Source: Deltaproteobacteria bacterium | Lineage (GTDB): Bacteria > Desulfobacterota > Desulfobacteria > Desulfobacterales > BuS5 | Length of the DNA: 6,232 bases | Assembly (NCBI GenBank): GCA_021157555.1 | Contig: JAGGWL010000277.1 | Span: 1 to 6,232, forward strand | Direction: 5' to 3' | Part shown: one piece after another, positions 1-5,588 of the stretch | How the letters are laid out: each line of letters opens with the position of its first letter | How positions within the stretch are numbered: the stretch's first letter is position 1 | Program-made: the position numbers and the translations under genes | Notes under the pieces: generated by a model | Told to the model about the DNA's origin: nothing | What the model saw: the letters and a program-made list of their open reading frames with translations, nothing else | The model's database searches: none

Positions 1-2
1 AG

Positions 3-320
3 GCGATGCTTTCCTATGCAAATGAGCAGCTTAAAACAGATAATATTAATATTGTTGAAGGTTCGGGGATTTCAAGAAAAAATAGAATCTCGGCACGAGA
101 TATGCTTAAAATTACTGAAGAATTCAAGCCTTATCGTAATCTTATGCGCCATTTCGAAAATGAATACTTCAAAACAGGAACCTTACAAGGAATCAGTACC
201 CGCGCAGGTTATCTTGTAAATCAGGAAGGCAGTCTTTTCAGTTTTATTATTATGATCAACACACAAGGGAAATCCGCAAAAACAATTATGAAAAAGATAC
301 GCTTCCTTATCAGCCAATAA
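3..320 (+). CDS. dacB: D-alanyl-D-alanine carboxypeptidase/endopeptidase, PBP4 type (peptidase S13), C-terminal fragment
   Basis: This is the last 105 residues of a gene that begins upstream of the window. The reading frame is open from the first bases, so the ATG at 6 is internal and not a start. Counting from that Met, it carries the S13 landmarks EGSGISRKNRIS (18-29) and the active-site KTG box, KTGTLQGIS (56-64), followed by RAGYLVN and a C-terminal strand FSFIIMIN, as in the end of E. coli PBP4. The SxxK nucleophile and SxN motifs would lie in the missing part. The family consists of periplasmic serine enzymes that remove the terminal D-Ala from, or cut cross-links in, peptidoglycan stem peptides. 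The stop is at 318-320, and a copy of the interspersed repeat begins 15 nt later. The next gene encodes an unrelated, metal-dependent DD-carboxypeptidase. Confidence 0.9.
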   Translation, partial: AMLSYANEQLKTDNINIVEGSGISRKNRISARDMLKITEEFKPYRNLMRHFENEYFKTGTLQGISTRAGYLVNQEGSLFSFIIMINTQGKSAKTIMKKIRFLISQ

Positions 321-335
321 TTTGACGCTGACCTT

Positions 336-364
336 AGGAACGGGTACGAAATAACTTCCCCAAC
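336..364 (+). repeat. Interspersed repeat copy 1 (core GAAATAACTTCCCCAA)
   Basis: This 29-nt copy matches the left arm at 3659-3686 at 25 of 28 positions and the copy at 5317-5345 at 24 of 29. It starts with AGGAACGGGTAC and ends with the shared core GAAATAACTTCCCCAAC. It lies in the 129-nt gap between the dacB stop and the start of the M15 peptidase gene. It contains no ORF. The ends GGAA and TTCC are self-complementary, as in REP-type elements. Confidence 0.75.
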
Positions 365-449
365 GATGAATCAACTTTGGCCTGATTTTTGCCTTACTGT
401 ATTCATAATTTATTTATACAATAATATAAAATTAAAACATGATAAGAAT

Positions 450-1298
450 ATGAAACGAAGAGACTTCATAAAAATTACAGCCGCCGCCATCCTTAGTACC
501 GGTGCAGCCCGGGATGTTTTTGCCGGTATAGAAAAAGCAGATTCTGCGCAGCCGGAGGAGCATGACAGGTACGTTAAAGACTACCTGCATAAGATGCATA
601 ATTTCGACCAGCCTTACAATGATGATATTTATCTCGACAAACCCAAACTTCACATCCTTAAGTCATCTGTGGGAAGGCTGAAGCGTTTGCAAAAGACTGT
701 TGGTCACGCCAATTTTTATTTATTAAATTTTGATGAAGCCTTAAAAATATCCAGTGGTTATTCACGAGTCGGCAGATTTTCAAAAAAAGAGATAAATTTT
801 CTTGAAGAAATATTCTATAAAAACAGCTCAATATACGGTTTTTTCGGTCAAAAGCCTTTTAAAAATATGACCAGCCGAATCAAAAAACAGGAGGTTATCA
901 AAATACCTCATACAGGCAACTATCTGTACAAGGGGGAGGCTTGTTCAGCCTATGGCAAGATTAAAAAAGAAATAGGTAATACTGTAATTCTTACATCGGG
1001 TGTGCGAAGCATTATAAAACAGTTTCTGCTATTTTTGGACAAAACATACCGAAATAAAGGCAATCTTTCACTGGCATCACGTTCTCTGGCGCCTCCGGGT
1101 TATTCCTTTCACGGCATAGGCGATTTTGACGTGGGACAGGTTGGTTTTGGATATGATAATTTTACAGAACGGTTTACAACAACAAATGTCTTTAAAAAAT
1201 TGCAAAAATTTGGTTATATTAATTTGCGTTATAAAAAAAACAACCTTTTGGGGGTAAGATTCGAGCCCTGGCATATTAAAATAACCAATAGGACATAA
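450..1298 (+). CDS. Tat-exported M15/VanY-like D-alanyl-D-alanine carboxypeptidase
   Basis: This is a predicted zinc peptidase of 282 aa that trims D-Ala from peptidoglycan peptides in the periplasm. The start at 450 is chosen because it gives a twin-arginine signal peptide: MKRRDFIK, a hydrophobic Ala-rich stretch, and a probable cleavage after VFA (residue 25). An in-frame ATG at 366 would bury this signal behind 28 residues translated from AT-rich leader and lacks a Shine-Dalgarno; the SD before 450 is also weak. The C-terminal half shows the M15B pattern: SGVRS (183-187, Arg186), APPGYSFHGIGDFD with zinc ligands His221 and Asp227 (SxHxxGxxD), and EPWH with catalytic Glu272 and ligand His275. 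Residues about 30-165 are a predicted helical region I cannot assign to a domain. The ligase gene follows after 2 nt, so the two are probably one transcript. The peptidase fold is confident; the exact peptide substrate is inferred. Confidence 0.85.
   Translation: MKRRDFIKITAAAILSTGAARDVFAGIEKADSAQPEEHDRYVKDYLHKMHNFDQPYNDDIYLDKPKLHILKSSVGRLKRLQKTVGHANFYLLNFDEALKISSGYSRVGRFSKKEINFLEEIFYKNSSIYGFFGQKPFKNMTSRIKKQEVIKIPHTGNYLYKGEACSAYGKIKKEIGNTVILTSGVRSIIKQFLLFLDKTYRNKGNLSLASRSLAPPGYSFHGIGDFDVGQVGFGYDNFTERFTTTNVFKKLQKFGYINLRYKKNNLLGVRFEPWHIKITNRT
1290..1293 (+). promoter_or_regulatory. Shine-Dalgarno AGGA for the TTG start of the adenylate-forming ligase
   Basis: AGGA lies 7 nt before TTG 1301, inside the last codons of the M15 peptidase gene. 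This spacing, together with the lack of any nearby in-frame ATG or GTG that would keep the family's N-terminus, decides for the TTG start and suggests translational coupling. Confidence 0.6.
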
Positions 1299-1300
1299 CC

Positions 1301-2749
1301 TTGAATATTGTTGAATTAATCAGAAAAGAGACTCTCTCTTTTCAGGATAAAACCGCACTTATACAGTGTGATGATAAAATTTTGTATCAGGAATTGCTTG
1401 CAAAAATTACTCAAGCAGCAGATGAATTAACAAAAAATGGTTTAAAAAAAGGAGACCGTGTCGGCTTTTTATGTGAAGATTCCATAGATTATATTATTGT
1501 CTGTCTGGCAGTACTCTCCCTTTCTGCAGTGATAGTTCCGGTGCCAGATTCCTGTTCACAAGCTGAAATAGATGAGCTTGTTTGCCGGATAGACCTGAAT
1601 TTTTTCATTTTTGGCAAAGCTGAATCTTCTACTGAATCCTATAGCAATAAGAGCAGAAGTATTTTTGATGGTATTGTTGGGACAAAAAAATTCTGGATTT
1701 ACAAACGCAGAGCCGGCAATAACGTGCCTCAGGAATATCATGACCTTAATCCCGCTTTTATAAGATTTACCTCAGGCACTACCGGTGACAGCAAGGGAGT
1801 TCTCCTTTCCCATGAAACCATAGTTCAACGAACAGATGCTGCCAATAAAGCCCTGAATGTAACTTCCGATGATATAGTAATCTGGATGCTCTCCATGAGT
1901 TTTCATTTTGTAGTGACAATTCTGCTTTTTTTAAGGCAAGGCGCAACCATTATAATCTGTTCAGGCTCGTTTCCCGATTCATTGCGGCAAGGATTGCAAA
2001 ATAATAGAGGTACATTTATCTATGCCTCACCCTTTCATTACCGGATGATGATAAAATCAGATCTCTTTCCGCCGGCAACATTCAGTTGTTTTCGTCTGGC
2101 AGTATCAACAGCCATGCGCTTATCTGGTTCTACAGCCGTCGATTTTTATAAAAAATTCGGACTTGAACTCTCCCAGGCTTACGGTTTGATTGAAATTGGG
2201 CTTCCATTTATTAATAATTCAAAAAATTCTGACACACGTGAATCTACAGGAAAAATTCTCCCTGATTACATGGTCAGAATTGCAAATCGGAATAAAGAGG
2301 GGGTCGGTGAAATATCTATCAAAGGCAAAGGGATCTTTGATGCCTATTTTTCACCCTGGAGGAGCAGAAGCCAGGTTGCACCGAATGGATGGTTTGAGAC
2401 CGGCGACCTTGGCAGGCTGGATAAAGACGGTTTCCTTTTTCTTGTGGGTCGCAAAAAAAACATCATAAATTTTACAGGCATGAAGATTTTTCCATATGAA
2501 GTGGAATCTGTAATTAATCAGTACCATGGGGTGCAGGAATCTCTGGTTTATGGTACTCCGCACAATATCTACGGAGAACTGCCATGTGCCAGGATCGTGC
2601 TGAAAAACGCGGCTGCAAACAATTTTGATTTAGGCGAACTAAGAAAATTTTGTTATCAGAACCTTGCTTCATATAAAGTACCCAAGGACTTTATACTTGT
2701 AAAAAAATTAGACAAAACCGCCAGCGGTAAACTCAAACGAAAACATTAA
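1301..2749 (+). CDS. Class I adenylate-forming enzyme (AMP-binding acyl/aryl-CoA synthetase family)
   Basis: This is a full-length 482-aa ANL-superfamily ligase, expected to activate a carboxylate with ATP to an acyl-AMP and then pass it to a thiol (CoA or a carrier-protein arm). Motifs appear in family order: the phosphate-binding loop FTSGTTGDSKG (156-166), QAYGLIE (292-298), GWFETGDLG with Asp369 (363-371), the hinge/C-domain motif GRKKNIINFTGMKIFPYEVE (383-402), and the terminal SGKLKR with catalytic Lys477. The protein ends five residues after this lysine, so there is no fused carrier or extra domain. Initiation is at TTG, 2 nt after the peptidase stop. The substrate cannot be read from the sequence. 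A fatty or aryl acid is the default; an amino acid, as in DltA-type enzymes, is an alternative suggested only by the peptidoglycan neighbours. It is cytoplasmic, with no signal or membrane segment. Confidence 0.88.
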   Translation: MNIVELIRKETLSFQDKTALIQCDDKILYQELLAKITQAADELTKNGLKKGDRVGFLCEDSIDYIIVCLAVLSLSAVIVPVPDSCSQAEIDELVCRIDLNFFIFGKAESSTESYSNKSRSIFDGIVGTKKFWIYKRRAGNNVPQEYHDLNPAFIRFTSGTTGDSKGVLLSHETIVQRTDAANKALNVTSDDIVIWMLSMSFHFVVTILLFLRQGATIIICSGSFPDSLRQGLQNNRGTFIYASPFHYRMMIKSDLFPPATFSCFRLAVSTAMRLSGSTAVDFYKKFGLELSQAYGLIEIGLPFINNSKNSDTRESTGKILPDYMVRIANRNKEGVGEISIKGKGIFDAYFSPWRSRSQVAPNGWFETGDLGRLDKDGFLFLVGRKKNIINFTGMKIFPYEVESVINQYHGVQESLVYGTPHNIYGELPCARIVLKNAAANNFDLGELRKFCYQNLASYKVPKDFILVKKLDKTASGKLKRKH

Positions 2750-2766
2750 TGACCACCTTTTTTACC

Positions 2767-2796
2767 TTGACTTTCTTTAACCTGTGCAGTTAATAT
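2767..2796 (+). promoter_or_regulatory. Candidate sigma70-type promoter for the MBL-fold hydrolase gene
   Basis: TTGACT (2767-2772) and TAATAT (2791-2796) are separated by 18 bp, which predicts a transcript start near 2803, about 20 nt before the ATG at 2825. The -35 matches 5 of 6 consensus bases and the -10 matches 4 of 6. It suggests the hydrolase can be transcribed apart from the upstream ligase gene. Confidence 0.4.
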
Positions 2797-2806
2797 TTTA
2801 AATATC

Positions 2807-2825
2807 AGGAACAGGGACGAAATAA
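2807..2825 (+). repeat. Half copy of the interspersed repeat forming the RBS and start-codon region of the MBL gene
   Basis: These 19 nt match the first 19 nt of the copy at 336-364 at 17 positions and the copy at 3659 at 16. They contain AGGGA (2813-2817), 7 nt before the ATG, the best Shine-Dalgarno for the gene. Similarity stops exactly where the start codon begins: full copies read ATAACTTCC, while here the sequence reads ATAATGAAT. Confidence 0.6.
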
Positions 2826-3568
2826 TGAATAAATATAAAATACATCCCATTGTAATGGGTACAAAAAATTTTGATAAAGGAATGATGACCTATCAGCATG
2901 ACTATGGTAAACCTTATACAATTCCTATATATTGCTGGTATATTGAAGGTGGAGATAAAAAAATTCTTGTAGATACAGGCGAAATGAGCCCTGTAAAATC
3001 AGAGGCCAGGGAGAAAGCAATTGGTGGTCGGATTTATACTTTTGAAGAAGGGCTGGATCGCTGGGGACTCACTCCACAGGATATTGATATTGTAATTCAT
3101 ACACATCTGCATAATGACCACTGTGAAAACGACTACAAATGCGTAAATGCCGTTTTTTATGTGCATACCAAAGAACTCGAAAGGGTACATAATCCCCACC
3201 CTTTAGATTTCAGATATTTGGAGGATTACATCATAGATGTGGAAGAGGCCGGGCAGATATCAATAATAACAGAAGATACCGAGATACTTCCCGGTATCAA
3301 GGTTATTCATACTCCGGTTCACACTGATGGTGGACTTTCCGTACTGATAGAAACATCAAAAGGCACTGCTATAATTACCGGGTTCTGCGTTATTATGGAA
3401 AACTTTTTCCCTCCAAAAGAAATAACTGCAATGGAGATGGATGTTATTCCTCCAGGCACTCATGTAAATGTGTATGAAGCATATGATATTATGATGCAAA
3501 TAAAAAATATGGCTGATATTTTAATCCCTTTGCACGAACCTGAATTTGCGGCTGTTGATACGATATAA
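2825..3568 (+). CDS. MBL-fold metallohydrolase, N-acyl-homoserine-lactonase-like family
   Basis: This is a 247-aa cytoplasmic hydrolase of the metallo-beta-lactamase superfamily, closest in pattern to AHL-lactonase-like (AiiA/AttM-type) proteins that open lactone rings. Visible motifs are ILVDTGE (47-53), the metal-binding HTHLHNDHC (92-100: His94, His96, Asp98, His99), HTPVHTDGGLSVLIE with ligand His166, and IPLHEPE with His237. The position where typical members have the bridging Asp (GDA-like) reads ITGFC (184-188), so Asp is replaced by Phe187. Asp, Glu or Cys residues nearby (Cys188, Glu192) might compensate, or metal binding may differ. It is preceded by a candidate promoter, and its RBS lies in a repeat half copy. 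The substrate is unproven: no acyl-homoserine-lactone synthase or receptor gene is in the window, so quorum quenching should not be assumed. Confidence 0.82.
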   Translation: MNKYKIHPIVMGTKNFDKGMMTYQHDYGKPYTIPIYCWYIEGGDKKILVDTGEMSPVKSEAREKAIGGRIYTFEEGLDRWGLTPQDIDIVIHTHLHNDHCENDYKCVNAVFYVHTKELERVHNPHPLDFRYLEDYIIDVEEAGQISIITEDTEILPGIKVIHTPVHTDGGLSVLIETSKGTAIITGFCVIMENFFPPKEITAMEMDVIPPGTHVNVYEAYDIMMQIKNMADILIPLHEPEFAAVDTI

Positions 3569-3658
3569 ATTTTTAGATTCATTTTTTCTATTTTTAGAAA
3601 ACGATATCTTAGGAACGATTACACAAACAAAAGTGGTAATGGGTCAAACCTGTAGCTA

Positions 3659-3728
3659 TGGAACGTGGACGAAATAACTTCCCCAAATTTATGCGCCTAT
3701 TTGTGGAAGTTATTTCGTCCACGTTCCT
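3659..3728. repeat. Inverted pair of interspersed repeats forming a long hairpin (BIME-like) between convergent genes
   Basis: The left arm (3659-3686, +) and right arm (3728-3701, -) are two copies of the same repeat facing each other. Positions 3660-3682 and 3705-3727 are perfectly complementary over 23 bp. After one C/T mismatch the stem continues for five more pairs (3684-3688 with 3699-3703), leaving a 10-nt loop. It sits 90 nt after the MBL stop and 14 nt from the degP stop. It could act as a bidirectional transcription barrier or RNA 3' end stabiliser, but no clean T-run follows on either strand (only TTATTT on +), so a classical intrinsic terminator is not clearly supported. Confidence 0.85.
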
Positions 3729-3742
3729 TATTTAAAAATATG

Positions 3743-5179
3743 TTATTTTTTAATATGTATAACAATCAGGCCAGTATGCATCCGTTGAATTAAAAAGGAA
3801 ACCATTTGTCCTTTTTTGACGTTGTTTAATGCATTTTTAAATGCCCTTAAGCCATTAATCTCTTTGCGATTAATTTCAATAATAATGTCGCCATTGGCAA
3901 TTCCGGCTTTATCTGCCTTGCTTCCAGGTTTTACTTTGGCAACTATTACTCCTGCATTTTCTCTTATATTGAAACGGCGTGCTATTTGAGGAGTTATTGT
4001 AGATACATAAATACCCAGTGCATCGTCTTGCTTCTGCTTTGGATCTGAAGATGCAATTAAATCCGGGCGTTCGCCGATTTTGACTTTAAAAGTCTGTTCT
4101 TTACCATCCCGCAAAACTTTTATGTTTGCAATCTCGCCAACGCCAATATTAGCAATTCTATTGGTCAGTTCCCGTGTGGTTTCAACAGCTTTTCCGTTTA
4201 TGGCTATAATAATATCTTTTGCTTTTATGCCGGCCTCGTCAGCAGGATCTCCGGGAACTGTATCAATAACCAGGGCACCTTTGTTGTCGCCCTTAATCCC
4301 GTAATATGCTGCGATCTCTCCTTTCATATCCTGAATCGTAACCCCAAGCCAGCCACGGGTTACATCTCCGCTGGTTTGAAGCTGTTTGATGATTCCCTTG
4401 GAGAGATTAATCGGAATGGCAAATCCTATACCCTGTCCGCCTGCAATTATCATGGTATTGATACCGATCACTTTCCCTTGCATGTTAATCAAAGGGCCGC
4501 CGCTGTTACCCGGATTAATTGAGGCGTCGGTCTGGATAAAATCATCATATGGTCCTGACCCAATAACCCGACCCTTGGCACTAACGATTCCTGCAGTTAC
4601 AGTCTGTGCCAAACCAAACGGATTACCTATGGCCACGACCCATTCTCCAACTCTTAATGCATCCGAATCCCCCAACTCTACATACGGCAAATCTTTACCA
4701 TTACTTATTTTTATCAGTGCGATATCGGTGTAAGGATCCCGTCCTATAATTTTTGCATCAAATTCTTCTTCATCTTTCAAAACCACCGTTATTTTATCGG
4801 CATCACTAACAACATGATTATTGGTAACAATATATCCTTCCTTATTTATAATAAATCCAGAGCCCAGGCTGCGTTGTTTGAAATTTCGGCGCTGCTCCCC
4901 TCCAAAAAAATTTTTAAAAAAATCGTTAAAAGGATCATCTTTGCCAAAAGGGCTCCTTCTGTATCGCTGCATACCGTAACCGCCGTCTTTAACGGTTTTT
5001 TCCGTTCTTATGTTTACCACAGCCGGGGAGACTTTGACAGCCAGAGCATTAAAATCTGCCGGAATCATTTTTGTCTCTATATTTTGTGACAGCGCCGGAG
5101 TTGCAGCAAAAAGCCCCGGCATAATGCATGCCATGACTATGATTATAGCATAAGATGACAGCCTCTTGATCAGTTTCAT
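3743..5179 (-). CDS. degP: Do-family periplasmic serine protease/chaperone DegP (HtrA) with two PDZ domains
   Basis: This 478-aa protease belongs to the DegP/DegQ group and should degrade or refold damaged envelope proteins. An N-terminal Sec signal (basic MKLIKR, hydrophobic 10-26, cleavage near 28-32) sends it to the periplasm. The trypsin-like domain has the complete triad: His122 in TNNHVV, Asp152 in TDIALI and Ser226 in GNSGGP, plus the Q/R- and F-rich loop (about 65-100) typical of the regulatory LA loop. PDZ1 begins at GWLGV (276) and runs to about 370. PDZ2 begins near LGIYVS (388) and runs to the C-terminus. The length matches two-PDZ family members. The start ATG is preceded by AAGGTG (+ strand 5184-5189) with good spacing. 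The 41-nt gap to the upstream tRNA-Ser has no hairpin terminator and no complete promoter, so readthrough from the tRNA promoter is plausible. Choosing DegP over DegQ or MucD is not possible from sequence alone. Confidence 0.95.
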   Translation of the reverse strand: MKLIKRLSSYAIIIVMACIMPGLFAATPALSQNIETKMIPADFNALAVKVSPAVVNIRTEKTVKDGGYGMQRYRRSPFGKDDPFNDFFKNFFGGEQRRNFKQRSLGSGFIINKEGYIVTNNHVVSDADKITVVLKDEEEFDAKIIGRDPYTDIALIKISNGKDLPYVELGDSDALRVGEWVVAIGNPFGLAQTVTAGIVSAKGRVIGSGPYDDFIQTDASINPGNSGGPLINMQGKVIGINTMIIAGGQGIGFAIPINLSKGIIKQLQTSGDVTRGWLGVTIQDMKGEIAAYYGIKGDNKGALVIDTVPGDPADEAGIKAKDIIIAINGKAVETTRELTNRIANIGVGEIANIKVLRDGKEQTFKVKIGERPDLIASSDPKQKQDDALGIYVSTITPQIARRFNIRENAGVIVAKVKPGSKADKAGIANGDIIIEINRKEINGLRAFKNALNNVKKGQMVSFLIQRMHTGLIVIHIKK

Positions 5180-5220
5180 TTTTCACCTTTCACTTAAAAG
5201 TCAATATGTTCCTAATAGTT

Positions 5221-5313
5221 TGGCGGAGAGGGTGGGATTCGAACCCACGATCCCGTTTTTGACAGGATACCGCTTTTCGAGAGCGGGGCCTTCAGCCGCT
5301 CGGCAACCTCTCC
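5221..5313 (-). tRNA. tRNA-Ser (anticodon CGA)
   Basis: The complement strand folds into a class II tRNA of 93 nt. The acceptor stem GGAGAGG/CCTCTCC is a perfect 7 bp, followed by G and an encoded CCA (5223-5221). The D region reads TTGCCGAGCGGCTGAAGG. The anticodon stem CCGCT/AGCGG encloses the loop CTCGAAA with anticodon CGA (+ strand 5277-5279), which reads UCG. A long variable arm (TCCTG with CGGGA, as expected for Ser) and the T arm GTGGG-TTCGAAT-CCCAC follow. Transcription is from the promoter at 5377-5403, with degP directly downstream on the same strand. Confidence 0.97.
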
Positions 5314-5316
5314 ATA

Positions 5317-5345
5317 AGGAATGATGAGGAAATAACTTCCCCAAC
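5317..5345 (+). repeat. Interspersed repeat copy in the tRNA-Ser leader
   Basis: This 29-nt copy starts AGGAATGATGAG and ends with GAAATAACTTCCCCAAC, the last 17 nt identical to copy 1 (24 of 29 overall). It begins 4 nt from the 5' end of tRNA-Ser and lies between that tRNA and its promoter, so its complement would be transcribed in the tRNA precursor. Confidence 0.7.
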
Positions 5346-5376
5346 TATACATAAAAAATATATTATCAAAATTTGA

Positions 5377-5403
5377 ATTATACCTTTTGATATCATCTGT
5401 CAA
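5377..5403 (-). promoter_or_regulatory. Sigma70-type promoter for tRNA-Ser (and possibly degP)
   Basis: Read on the complement strand, a perfect TTGACA (5403-5398) is followed after 15 bp by a perfect TATAAT (5382-5377). The spacer is short compared with the usual 17 bp, but both hexamers match fully. The expected start is near 5370, giving a leader of about 55 nt before the tRNA. Confidence 0.65.
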
Positions 5404-5454
5404 GAATTCAGATTGTAGTGTAAAATAAAACAAAATTTTTTAAAATTATCATGA

Positions 5455-5484
5455 TTTACCTTGAAGAAAACTGTACTTTATAGT
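5455..5484 (+). promoter_or_regulatory. Weak candidate promoter for the DUF1015 gene
   Basis: TTTACC (5455-5460) and TATAGT (5479-5484) are 18 bp apart, upstream of the ATG at 5589. The -10 matches 5 of 6 bases and the -35 matches 4 of 6. The region is so AT-rich that chance hits are likely; TTGCAA/TATAAA at 5541-5568 is an alternative but would place the start almost on the Shine-Dalgarno. Confidence 0.25.
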
Positions 5485-5588
5485 ATCGCAACTTTTAATT
5501 TATACAAAAATGGGGTTAAACGCTATCTCTTTTTGGAATCTTGCAAATAATTAATTAACTTTTATAAAAAACCTAAGGAATCATCAGC

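Noticed and set aside
366..449. Upstream ATG at 366 as the start of the M15 peptidase
   Set aside because: It has no Shine-Dalgarno, directly follows a repeat copy, and would place 28 residues before a textbook twin-arginine signal peptide.
3584..3601. AT-only hairpin TTTTCTA-TTTT-TAGAAAA after the MBL stop as a terminator
   Set aside because: Only 7 weak pairs with a single G-C pair and no T-run following on either strand.
3611..3630. AGGAACGATTAC as a fifth full repeat copy
   Set aside because: It shares CTTAGGAACG with copy 1 but then only 13 of 20 positions and lacks the core; it may be a decayed remnant or chance.
4386..4733. Long plus-strand reading frames opposite degP
   Set aside because: They are antisense shadows of the conserved protease domain, with no recognisable protein motif or ribosome-binding site.
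5208..5215. TTAGGAAC on the minus strand beside the tRNA 3' end as another repeat copy
   Set aside because: Only eight bases match and the following sequence is unrelated.
5212..5433. A 73-aa reading frame on the minus strand covering the tRNA-Ser and its leader
   Set aside because: It is translated through the tRNA gene and its promoter; such frames are a common artefact over tRNA genes and show no coding support.
5576..5588. AAGGAATCATCAG before the DUF1015 start, resembling the repeat beginning at 5316
   Set aside because: The 13-nt similarity includes the Shine-Dalgarno AAGGA and lacks the GAAATAACTTCC core, so coincidence is more likely.
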